Source: an uncultured Lachnospiraceae bacterium (GTDB lineage Bacteria > Bacillota > Clostridia > Lachnospirales > Lachnospiraceae). Taken from it: a stretch of DNA of 64,000 bases. Positions 51,837 through 59,369 of this stretch are shown here, one piece after another. The position numbers and the translations under genes are program-made. The stretch spans positions 174,000 through 237,999 of the forward strand of contig CAJTVD010000001.1 of assembly GCA_910579495.1 (NCBI GenBank). The letters are read 5' to 3'. How positions within the stretch are numbered: position 1 is the stretch's first letter; each line of letters starts with the position of its first letter. The notes beneath the pieces are model-generated. The model was not told where the DNA came from, searched no databases, and saw only the letters and a list, made by a program, of their open reading frames with translations.

Positions 51837-53156
51837 TTAAAGCGCCGGGAACTCAAATTTTTGCTTATCCTGCACGCTGATTTCTTTCCCAAACTGAATT
51901 TCAATGATTTTCAGCTCTGTATCCGCAAGCACCGTATGCCGGCTCCCCGCTTTCATGTCCAGCACATCCCCTGCCTTTATGCTGCGCACCTGCCCGTCGA
52001 TAATGCTTCTCCCGCAGCCGGAGATCACGTTCCACACCTCGTCCCTTCTTTCATGGCTGTGATAATTCATTTTATTGCCCGGATTTAACGTCACCTTGAT
52101 GGTCAGGCTCTCTTCAGTGGCATCCAGGACCCGGAAGCTCCCCCAGGACTTTTCTGCAAACATGACCTGCTGGTCTATTTTATCCACAAAGGGCTTGATA
52201 TAGCTGGACTGTTCCTTATCCGAAACCAGGATTCCCTCCGGGCTTGCGGAAACTACCACGTCCTTCAGCCCCATGCATAGTACCGGCACATCCAGTTCAT
52301 TAACAATATGGACGTTCTCACATGCCTGGTTTACCATCCCCTTGCCGATACAGGTTTCCTCCATGGCTTCTGTCAAGGTGTTCCACGTACCCAGGTCCTT
52401 CCATTGTCCCTGGAAGCGCATGACTTTGCTGTCCTTTTCTTTCTCCGCAACCGCATAGTCAAAGCTGATTTTATCCAGGGTGCCATACTTTGCCGCCAAA
52501 TCCTGATAGTCCCTAAAGTCTATCAGTTCATGGGCCTTTTCCAGCACATATTTTAGCTGATAGGCAAATACGCCGCCGTTCCACAAAGCCCCCTGCCTGA
52601 TATACTGCTCCGCCGTCCGGGCGTCTGGCTTTTCTTTGAAGGTGGCCACCCTGCTTACAGTATTGGCATCCTCCGGTATGATATAGCCGTATTTTTCGCT
52701 GGGATAGGTTGGCTCCATTCCCATAAAGACCAGTTTTGCCTCCCCGCACCTGGCAATCTCCCCCAGTTTCTTTAAGGCTTCAAAATAATCCTTCTCCACA
52801 TAAGGGTCTACCGGGCAGACCACCACCGGCTCCTCCCCGGGAACTCCTTTTTCATCATGAAGGTATGCGCTTGCCAGGGCAATGGCCGGAAAAGTATCGC
52901 GCCTGCTGGATTCCACACACACCGAAACCTTATCTCCCAACTGGTTATGTATGGAAGATACCTGGGTTTTGGAAGTGGCCACTGTGACAGCAGCATCCTG
53001 GTCCACTTCCCGTATCTGGTGGTACATGCGCTGTACCATGGACTCGTATTCTCCAGTCTGCGTCTTAAATATTTTGATAAACTGTTTGGAACGGATATCG
53101 TTGGAAAGAGGCCACAGGCGCTTTCCGGAACCGCCGGACAATAAAATAATATGCAT
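51837..53156 (-). CDS. manC: Mannose-1-phosphate guanylyltransferase (type II, with cupin domain)
   Basis: A 439-residue protein. The N-terminal nucleotidyltransferase has the pyrophosphorylase signature LLSGGSGKRLWPLSNDIRSKQF and FKEKPDARTAEQYI. The C-terminal cupin domain (about 335-435) has YHSHERRDEVWNVISG, typical of type II mannose-6-phosphate isomerase fused to ManC. It makes GDP-mannose from mannose-1-phosphate for surface glycans, and may also isomerise mannose-6-phosphate. The cupin part is shorter than in AlgA, so the isomerase role is less sure. It has its own promoter (53223-53251). Confidence 0.9.
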   Translation of the reverse strand: MHIILLSGGSGKRLWPLSNDIRSKQFIKIFKTQTGEYESMVQRMYHQIREVDQDAAVTVATSKTQVSSIHNQLGDKVSVCVESSRRDTFPAIALASAYLHDEKGVPGEEPVVVCPVDPYVEKDYFEALKKLGEIARCGEAKLVFMGMEPTYPSEKYGYIIPEDANTVSRVATFKEKPDARTAEQYIRQGALWNGGVFAYQLKYVLEKAHELIDFRDYQDLAAKYGTLDKISFDYAVAEKEKDSKVMRFQGQWKDLGTWNTLTEAMEETCIGKGMVNQACENVHIVNELDVPVLCMGLKDVVVSASPEGILVSDKEQSSYIKPFVDKIDQQVMFAEKSWGSFRVLDATEESLTIKVTLNPGNKMNYHSHERRDEVWNVISGCGRSIIDGQVRSIKAGDVLDMKAGSRHTVLADTELKIIEIQFGKEISVQDKQKFEFPAL

Positions 53157-53222
53157 TTATATCAGTTCTCCTTTTTCTTTTTATATGCTCTTACAGCTTG
53201 CCTATTTGATACCTGTGTGCAT

Positions 53223-53251
53223 ATTGTACCCCGGTTTCAGGATTTATTCAA
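53223..53251 (-). promoter_or_regulatory. Sigma-A promoter of manC
   Basis: Minus strand: TTGAAT (53251-53246), 17-base spacer, TACAAT (53228-53223), about 67 bases before manC. Confidence 0.7.
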
Positions 53252-53276
53252 GCAATGTGGCCTAAATAGCTGCCGC

Positions 53277-56018
53277 CTACTCCCCAAACCCTTCCCTGAA
53301 TTTCCGGATTTCCTCCGCAGCCTTTTCCGGCAGGGCATTTTCCAGGGAAATCTTTTTGGCCGGGTTCTTCCTTTGAAAGTCCTGGACTGCCTGGGAAGAA
53401 GCCCTCTCCAGCTCTTCTTTCAGTTCCCTTGAGGAGATCAGCTTACATCCCTGCCCTACAATGATTATCTGTTCCAGCCCGTCGGAGGTGGCCACAGTCA
53501 CATCGTACCTGCGGCTGTTTTCATGGGCAAATTTTTCAATATACTGGTCTGCCGTTTCCGCTTCTTTTGTATACACCACATGGATATTGTGGTAATCAAG
53601 AAACTCTGTGGGATGCCCCGCCAGCCGGTAAGCATCAAAAACAGCGATCAGGCTGCATCCCCGCACTGCCTGATAGTTGCACAGCAGGTCAAGGAGCTTC
53701 CCCCTTGCCCCGTCCAGGTTCCTCTCCGCCAGTCCCTTCAGTTCCTCCCAGGCAAATATCACATTGTACCCGTCAACCAGCAGGTACTCTTCCTTTTTTT
53801 CCTTTGGCGCATATACCCTTGTATGGGCTGTGCCGGAGAACAGATCCCCCCCTTTCCCCCTCTTCCAGCCATAGGCACCGCCCCGGCTGCCCTCTTTGCC
53901 TGCCCGTTGGTTGGCATGGGAAGTCCTGTTTAAAATCTCTTCGATCTCCTCCTGCCCCATCAGGGGCGGCTCCCCGCCTTCCCTGGGCTTTTGGGGCCTG
54001 CGGTAACTGCCATTTACAGAAAAATAATCCCCCTCCGGCAGTGCCTGTCCCTCCTGGGGCTCCCCACACAGGCAGCTTTCCAGGTGCATATAGTCTTTTA
54101 CCTGGTCCCAGGCTACCAGAAACCCTGCCCCATGTGCGCAGAATACAGAATCCGCCGGGTTTTCCACATCCCTTAAAGGGTCATAGCCAGCCTTTTCCAG
54201 GACTTCCTCCGTATTATGGCAGGGAAAATACCCCTTTGGGCTCAGTGAAAGCCGTCCCAGCCCCCTGGTGTAGGCTGTCACCTCTTTTTGGTAATCCTGC
54301 AAGGCCGCCACAGGGGCTGTCCCTTTCAGCACACACAGCCCCTGGGTGCCCTGTTCCAGGGTAAACTTCCCCCAGCGGTTCTCCAGGTCTGCCATCGCCC
54401 GGCCCACCGCCTGGTCCGGAACCTCCAGGCGGAATGCATAGTACGGCTCCAAAAGCACATTTTCCGCCTGCATCAGCCCCTGGCGTAAGGCCCGGTAGGC
54501 CGCCTGCCGGAAGTCCCCGCCCTCAGTATGCTTCTGGTGGGCACGCCCTGATCTCAGGGTAATTTTCATATCCGTCACAGCCGCCCCCATCAATACGCCA
54601 ACATGCTCCTTTTCCTGTAAATGGGCCAGGACCAGCCTCTGCCAGTTAGGGGCAAGGATCTCCTCACTGCACTCCGCGCCGACCTGCAGCCCGCTCCCCG
54701 GCTCCCCGGGCTCTAAGAGAAGATGCACCTCCGCATAGTGGCGCAGGGGTTCAAAATGCCCCACCCCTTCTACGGTATTTGCAATGGTTTCTTTATAAAC
54801 TATGCTCCCTGCCCCAAAGGCCACATCCACGCCAAACCGCTCTTTTATCAGGTTTGCCAGTATCTGTGTCTGTACCTGCCCCATAATCCGCGCCTTGATC
54901 TCCCGGTTCTTTTCATCCCATCCTATATGGAGCTGGGGGTCTTCCTCTTCAAGCTGCCGCAGCTTGGGAAGCATCAGGGAAGGGTCGCACCCCTTAGGTA
55001 AGAGTATGCTGTGGCAGATCGCAGGGGACAGCGCCGGGGAGGGAACCTCCTTCTCAATTCCCAGCCCCTGGCCTGGCCAGGTATGGGTAAGCCCGGTGAC
55101 AGCGCACACCATACCGGCACAGGCTTCCCCCACAGTCTCGAATTTCTCCCCGGAATAAAGCCGGATCTGGTTTGCCTTTTCCTGCCATGTCTCCTCCTGC
55201 CCGCCCAGCCTTGCCCCGGCGCCGGAAAGGGTCTCCCTGGCCTTTAGCGAGCCCCCGGTGATCTTCATATGGGTCAGCCGCATCCCCTGCCCGTCCCGGG
55301 TAATTTTAAAGACCCGTGCCCCAAAGGCGGCAGGATAATCCCTTTCACAGGCCCAGCCGGAGATCCCCTCTAACAGTTCCTCCACACCAAAGGGCTTTAG
55401 GGCCGAGCCAAAAAAGCAGGGAAAGACCTTTCTTTCCCCTATCAGCTTTCTGATATGTTCCTTTTTTACCCTCCCGGTCTCCAGAAACTCATTAAGGGCC
55501 TCCTCCTCATTGAGGGCAACCCCTTCATAAAAGCTTTCCGTATCCTGGCTGGAAAAGTCAACGCAGCTATCGCCAAACTGCTCCTGCAGGCTTCTGAAAA
55601 TTTCCCCCCGCTCCGCCCCTGGCTGGTCCATCTTATTCACAAAAATAAAAACCGGGATGTGATAACGTGCCAGCAGCCTCCACAGGGTATGGGTATGCCC
55701 CTGCACCCCGTCCTTGCCCCCGATCACCAGGACGGCAACGTCCAGCACCTGCAATGTGCGCTCCATTTCCGCCGAAAAATCCACATGTCCCGGCGTGTCC
55801 AGCAGGGTGATCTCCGCATCCTCCACAAACAGGCGGGCCTGCTTGGAAAAAATGGTAATGCCCCTTGACCGCTCCTGGCTGTCCCAATCCAGAAAGGTGT
55901 CCTTTTTGTCCACCCTGCCCAGCCTGCGGATACTTCCGCACAGGTACAGCAGCGCCTCCGATAACGTTGTCTTTCCCGCATCTACATGGGCTAAGAGTCC
56001 CATACATATATGCTTCAT
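53277..56018 (-). CDS. EF-G/TetM-like translational GTPase fused to a Rae1/YacP NYN endoribonuclease domain
   Basis: A 913-residue protein in two parts. Residues 1 to ~655 align in order with TetM/TetO ribosomal protection proteins and EF-G: G1 LLAHVDAGKTTL, RGIT, G3 LLDTPGHVDFSAEMERTL, G4 NKMDQ, then domains II-V (ETIANTVEGVGHFEPLRHYAEVHL; LLEPYYAFRLEVP; LGRLSLSPKGYFP). A basic Gly-rich linker (~655-740) follows. Residues ~743-913 match YacP/Rae1 (NYN, PIN-like) nearly throughout: LLVDGYNVIFAWEELK, VFDAYR, YTKEAETADQYIEK, VATSDGLEQIIIVGQG. The acidic catalytic-type residues are kept. The domain IV tip lacks the TetM SPVST loop. Rae1 cleaves mRNA in the ribosomal A site in Bacillus. The ATG at 56018 matches TetM's N-terminus and has AGGATGG upstream. 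Confidence 0.88.
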   Translation of the reverse strand: MKHICMGLLAHVDAGKTTLSEALLYLCGSIRRLGRVDKKDTFLDWDSQERSRGITIFSKQARLFVEDAEITLLDTPGHVDFSAEMERTLQVLDVAVLVIGGKDGVQGHTHTLWRLLARYHIPVFIFVNKMDQPGAERGEIFRSLQEQFGDSCVDFSSQDTESFYEGVALNEEEALNEFLETGRVKKEHIRKLIGERKVFPCFFGSALKPFGVEELLEGISGWACERDYPAAFGARVFKITRDGQGMRLTHMKITGGSLKARETLSGAGARLGGQEETWQEKANQIRLYSGEKFETVGEACAGMVCAVTGLTHTWPGQGLGIEKEVPSPALSPAICHSILLPKGCDPSLMLPKLRQLEEEDPQLHIGWDEKNREIKARIMGQVQTQILANLIKERFGVDVAFGAGSIVYKETIANTVEGVGHFEPLRHYAEVHLLLEPGEPGSGLQVGAECSEEILAPNWQRLVLAHLQEKEHVGVLMGAAVTDMKITLRSGRAHQKHTEGGDFRQAAYRALRQGLMQAENVLLEPYYAFRLEVPDQAVGRAMADLENRWGKFTLEQGTQGLCVLKGTAPVAALQDYQKEVTAYTRGLGRLSLSPKGYFPCHNTEEVLEKAGYDPLRDVENPADSVFCAHGAGFLVAWDQVKDYMHLESCLCGEPQEGQALPEGDYFSVNGSYRRPQKPREGGEPPLMGQEEIEEILNRTSHANQRAGKEGSRGGAYGWKRGKGGDLFSGTAHTRVYAPKEKKEEYLLVDGYNVIFAWEELKGLAERNLDGARGKLLDLLCNYQAVRGCSLIAVFDAYRLAGHPTEFLDYHNIHVVYTKEAETADQYIEKFAHENSRRYDVTVATSDGLEQIIIVGQGCKLISSRELKEELERASSQAVQDFQRKNPAKKISLENALPEKAAEEIRKFREGFGE

Positions 56019-56130
56019 TGTTTTTTCCATCCTTCTGCCTGCATATATCTCCCCCATTGACACCCCAACTGGCCTTTCCCATACCGGCTGTCCAAACATA
56101 ACTTCTTCTTATGGCAACAAAATATAACAG

Positions 56131-56159
56131 ATGCGGCACAGGCCTCCCCTGCGCCGCAT
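56131..56159 (-). terminator. Terminator after the ROK kinase gene
   Basis: A 12-bp stem with one G-U pair (ATGCGGCGCAGG / CCTGTGCCGCAT), 5-base loop, followed by CTGTTATATTTT on the minus strand, 25 bases after the kinase stop. The U-tract is imperfect. Confidence 0.6.
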
Positions 56160-56184
56160 TTCCTTGGCTTTTCTTCTTTCTTTA

Positions 56185-57066
56185 TCAGCCCTTTCCTTCC
56201 CCAAGAGCCCTTCTTCCAAGTTCCAGGCATCCCATGATCCCCTGGTCGTCGTGGAGGCTGGCAGGCACGATGTAGCTGTCAATATTGTTTAACTCTTCCG
56301 TCTTAATATAACCGTTTAGCATTTCCTTTACATACTTCCGTATGAGAGGGAAAAGCTGCTCCTGGTGCATCACGCCCCCGCCCAGGATGATCATTTCCGG
56401 GGAAAGGGTGAGGATGTACCCGCAAAGCGCCTGGGCGATATAGTACGCTTCCAGGTCCCACACTTTCTGGTCATCCTTCAGCTCAATGGCCTTTTTGCCC
56501 CAGCGCGCCTCTACTGCCGGCCCTGCTGCCAGCCCTTCCAGGCAGGTCTTATGGTAAGGGCATCTTCCCTCATAGGCATCGTCCTCCCGTTTTCTGATCA
56601 GTACATGCCCTGCTTCCGGATGGAGCATCCCATGAAGAAGCTTTCCTTCGATCAAAACACCCACGCCCACGCCGGTCCCTATGGTAATGTAAATCACGTT
56701 GCTTTTCCCTTTTGCCTGTCCGAAGGTGGCCTCTCCCAGCACAGAGCCGTTTACGTCTGTGTCAAACCCTACCGGGCACCCAAGGGCTTTTTCAAAAGCC
56801 CCCACGATATTGTAATCCGCCCACGCCAGCTTGGGTGTGCTGGTGATATAGCCGTAGGTAGCCGAATTCTTGTCCGGGTCTATGGGGCCGAAGCAACCGA
56901 TCCCCAGCGCGTCCACCTGTGCTTTCTGAAAATATTCGATCATTTTGGGCACCGTTTCCTCCGGTGTCAATGTGGGAATGGAGATCTGCTCAAAAATCTT
57001 TCCTGTCTCGTCCCCCAGGGCGCATACCATCTTGGTCCCGCCTGCCTCAAGCGCTCCTAATTTCAT
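56185..57066 (-). CDS. ROK family fructokinase
   Basis: A 293-residue ROK kinase close to Bacillus fructokinases GmuE/YdhR: GALEAGGTKMVCALGDETG (ATP loop), GIGCFGPIDPDKNS, GFDTDVNGSVLGEA, YITIGTGVGVGV, HPEAGHVLI, and the zinc cluster CPYHKTCLEG. It phosphorylates fructose, and perhaps mannose, to the 6-phosphate. The ATG at 57066 follows AAAAGGAGAGAAGGATT; the long upstream frame overlaps the phosphatase gene. It lies 22 bases downstream of that phosphatase and is probably cotranscribed with it. Confidence 0.9.
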   Translation of the reverse strand: MKLGALEAGGTKMVCALGDETGKIFEQISIPTLTPEETVPKMIEYFQKAQVDALGIGCFGPIDPDKNSATYGYITSTPKLAWADYNIVGAFEKALGCPVGFDTDVNGSVLGEATFGQAKGKSNVIYITIGTGVGVGVLIEGKLLHGMLHPEAGHVLIRKREDDAYEGRCPYHKTCLEGLAAGPAVEARWGKKAIELKDDQKVWDLEAYYIAQALCGYILTLSPEMIILGGGVMHQEQLFPLIRKYVKEMLNGYIKTEELNNIDSYIVPASLHDDQGIMGCLELGRRALGEGKG

Positions 57067-57088
57067 AATCCTTCTCTCCTTTTCTTTT

Positions 57089-57694
57089 TTATGATTTATT
57101 AAAACTATGTAATTGTGAATACCTTTGATAGAACAAGTCCCCATCCAGCTGGACGATCTTGGCATTCCCCATCTTGTAATGCCTTGCCATATCCTCAAAA
57201 GGGGTATCGTACACATAAGACATCAGCGTCATGATCACGCCGCTGTGGGTAACCACCAGTGTATTTTCCTCTTCTTTGCTGATGATACCGTCAATGGTTG
57301 GCAGCAATCTGTCCAGGAGCTGCTGGTAGGATTCTCCCTGGGGCGGGACCTGGTACCGGCGGTTGCTCTGCCAGAGCTGGTAATCCTCCGCAAAGACCTC
57401 CCTCACCTGCTTCCAGGTATAGCCTTCCCATTTTCCCAGGCTGATCTCCTCCAGCCCCTTTACCGCCACAGGCACTATCCCCAGGGCCTGCCCTATGATC
57501 TCCGCCGTCTGCCGGGCGCGTATCTGGCCGCTTGTATAAATCACCCTGACGCCGAACCCGCCCCCGGCAAGCTCCCCGGCAAGCTCCTTTGCCTGGTGCC
57601 TGCCCTTTTCATTCAGGGCAATATCGGTCTGGCCTTGTATTTTGTTCTCAATATTCCAGTCGGTCTCGCCATGCCTGACAAGATAAAGCTTCAT
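57089..57694 (-). CDS. Histidine phosphatase family protein (phosphoglycerate mutase-like)
   Basis: A 201-residue protein with LVRHGETDWN (His8), an RARQTAEIIGQAL arm, EISLGKWEG and the second histidine motif VVTHSGVIM. This is the branch-2 histidine phosphatase fold (CobC/GpmB/PhoE group). Small members hydrolyse sugar phosphates or nucleotides rather than acting as glycolytic mutases. Specificity cannot be read. The ATG at 57694 lies nine bases after GGAGG. Confidence 0.85.
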   Translation of the reverse strand: MKLYLVRHGETDWNIENKIQGQTDIALNEKGRHQAKELAGELAGGGFGVRVIYTSGQIRARQTAEIIGQALGIVPVAVKGLEEISLGKWEGYTWKQVREVFAEDYQLWQSNRRYQVPPQGESYQQLLDRLLPTIDGIISKEEENTLVVTHSGVIMTLMSYVYDTPFEDMARHYKMGNAKIVQLDGDLFYQRYSQLHSFNKS

Positions 57695-57817
57695 GCAATG
57701 CATCCTCCGTTTCCGCCACTTTCCCACTTCAATGATATTTTGTTGGCATTTTATACTATATTTCCTTATGGTTTTATGAGCAGTTTTCACAATCTTTTTT
57801 ATTTTTAAGAAAATTGA

Positions 57818-57847
57818 CTGACATTTTCCTTAAAAATCTGTTATGAT
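57818..57847 (+). promoter_or_regulatory. Sigma-A promoter of the CarD gene
   Basis: CTGACA (57818-57823), 18-base spacer, TATGAT (57842-57847), 33 bases before the start codon; GGAGG follows at 57870. Confidence 0.6.
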
Positions 57848-57880
57848 AAACCTAATATATCATTATAAGGAGGTAAAACC

Positions 57881-58396
57881 ATGTTTGAAAAAGGAGATTA
57901 TGTAATCTATGGCAGTAACGGAATATGCCGTGTACAGGATGTTACCACACTGGATATCCCGGGCGTTGACAAAAACAGGAAATACTATCTGTTAAAGCCC
58001 GTATACACATCGGCAAGCACGGTATACACCCCGGTGGATACAGAAGGGACCCTTCTCCGCCCTGCCCTGTCAAAAGAGGAAGCAGACAGCCTGATCCAGT
58101 CCATCCCCGAGATCCCGCTGATCCCACTGGCCAGCGAAAAGACCCTGGAAAAGACTTATAAGGAATACATGCGTTCCAACAACTGCAAGGCCTGGGTACA
58201 GCTTATCAAAACCATTTACCGCCGGAAAGAAAACAGGATGATGAATGGCTATAAGGCAACCGCCCTGGACAGCCGTTATTTTAGTCTCGCCGAAACCTCC
58301 CTTTATGGGGAACTGGCAGTGGCCCTTAATAAACCCAGGGAGGAAATAAAGTCTTATATCACCGGCTGTATTGGCAATATCTGGCCCCAGCCGTAA
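57881..58396 (+). CDS. CarD family transcriptional regulator
   Basis: A 171-residue protein with an N-terminal CarD/CdnL/TRCF RNA-polymerase-interacting domain (about 1-60: FEKGDYVIYGSNGICRVQDV, YYLLKPVY, TVYTPVD) and a helical C-terminal domain (about 75-165) that contacts promoter DNA in mycobacterial and Thermus CarD. It probably stabilises open complexes at housekeeping promoters. It stands alone on the plus strand, divergent from the phosphatase gene. Clostridial genomes often carry several CarD paralogues, so the specific target is unclear. Confidence 0.88.
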   Translation: MFEKGDYVIYGSNGICRVQDVTTLDIPGVDKNRKYYLLKPVYTSASTVYTPVDTEGTLLRPALSKEEADSLIQSIPEIPLIPLASEKTLEKTYKEYMRSNNCKAWVQLIKTIYRRKENRMMNGYKATALDSRYFSLAETSLYGELAVALNKPREEIKSYITGCIGNIWPQP

Positions 58397-58478
58397 ATAA
58401 ACTCCCTTTACGGAATTAGTTTACTACAAATTACTGATAAATTCAATGTTCTATCCTTAATAGCTTTTCCCGCCTGCC

Positions 58479-59144
58479 CTACTTTCTTTCCACCTGGCAC
58501 CTATGGCAGTTCACGTCATCACCCAGTACCACCTTGATATCCCGGGGCAGCTTCACCCCAAGGCCCTTTAAGGCCCGTACCCCATCCTTTACCACTTGGT
58601 ACGCCATTTGCCCATCCACCTTATAGGTAAATGTCTCTTCCCCCAAAGCCCGGGCCTTTAAAATCCCCATCTCCGCCAGCACCTCCCAAAGGCCCCGCCG
58701 GGAAGACAGTGCCTGCAGGACGCTGCTAAACTGGAACCAGCCATAGTTATTAAAATTATTCAGCTCTTCCTGCCCCCATTTTTCCTTTCCGTAATCCATA
58801 TAGCCAAGCACCCCCTCTGCCGGGGCATGGAATTTACGGACCGTCTGTGATACCAGGTCCCACAGCCCCTCCACTTTCTCCCTCTCCCCGAACTGCCGCC
58901 AGTAGGCAACGGCAAAATCATTCACCAATTGTTCTTCCTCCGCCGGATGGGGGCAGGAGGGGGCATTGAACATCATCACCCCATGCCCAAGCTCATGTAT
59001 CACATTATACCATTGAAAATACAGCGCATATTTGTATTCCGCATTTTCCCCGAACAGGCTCTGTACCATGGCCTTCTGTTCTGATGGGGCCTTCTGGTAT
59101 AGCCCTGTTATGATTTCCATTTTGTATCCATCCACCTGTTCCAT
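58479..59144 (-). CDS. Putative gluzincin metallopeptidase (HELGH protein)
   Basis: A 221-residue soluble protein with no signal peptide. VIHELGHGV (His50, Glu51, His54) is a zinc HExxH motif, and EEEQLVNDFAVAYW about 15-30 residues later resembles the third-ligand helix of M78/ImmA-like peptidases. The rest matches nothing I recognise. The C-terminus has a CHRC pair. The ATG at 59144 is preceded by GGAGGGG inside a degenerate copy of the dispersed repeat. It lies downstream of two ABC exporter genes in the same direction, separated by about 225 bases. Confidence 0.55.
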   Translation of the reverse strand: MEQVDGYKMEIITGLYQKAPSEQKAMVQSLFGENAEYKYALYFQWYNVIHELGHGVMMFNAPSCPHPAEEEQLVNDFAVAYWRQFGEREKVEGLWDLVSQTVRKFHAPAEGVLGYMDYGKEKWGQEELNNFNNYGWFQFSSVLQALSSRRGLWEVLAEMGILKARALGEETFTYKVDGQMAYQVVKDGVRALKGLGVKLPRDIKVVLGDDVNCHRCQVERK

Positions 59145-59191
59145 ATTTTGCCCCTCCACAAGCCGCAGTCCCTGCCTGGATACTGCATTAA
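59145..59191 (-). repeat. Dispersed start-codon-abutting repeat, degenerate copy at 59.1 kb
   Basis: Minus strand: TTAATGCAGTATCCAGGCAG, GGACTGCGGCTTGTGGAGGGG, then CAAAAT and the ATG at 59144 (written in two pieces). Weaker match than the copies at 19.3 and 44.5 kb but the same position relative to the start codon. Confidence 0.5.
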
Positions 59192-59369
59192 TAGTTAAAA
59201 TCCCATAAACCGCAGAAAATTGCCTAAAACCCCCAGCGTAACCATAATTGTATCACGGCCGGGAGGTAAAATCCACCTGAACTTGGATCTGTACATCCCG
59301 CTTTATGCAATAATTTGCCTCAAAGAAGGGAGGCGGTGCCTGCAAGGCCCTAAATGCCACAACATCATA

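Noticed and set aside
53277..56018. Tetracycline resistance gene (tetM/tetO type)
   Set aside because: The GTPase part is related, but the domain IV tip loop differs, the protein carries a nuclease domain, and no mobile-element context is present. It is better treated as a chromosomal translation factor.
59192..59369. Precursor-peptide gene between the ABC exporter and the HELGH gene
   Set aside because: No frame with a ribosome-binding site and a leader-like peptide was found; a TACAAT on the minus strand has no good -35 partner.
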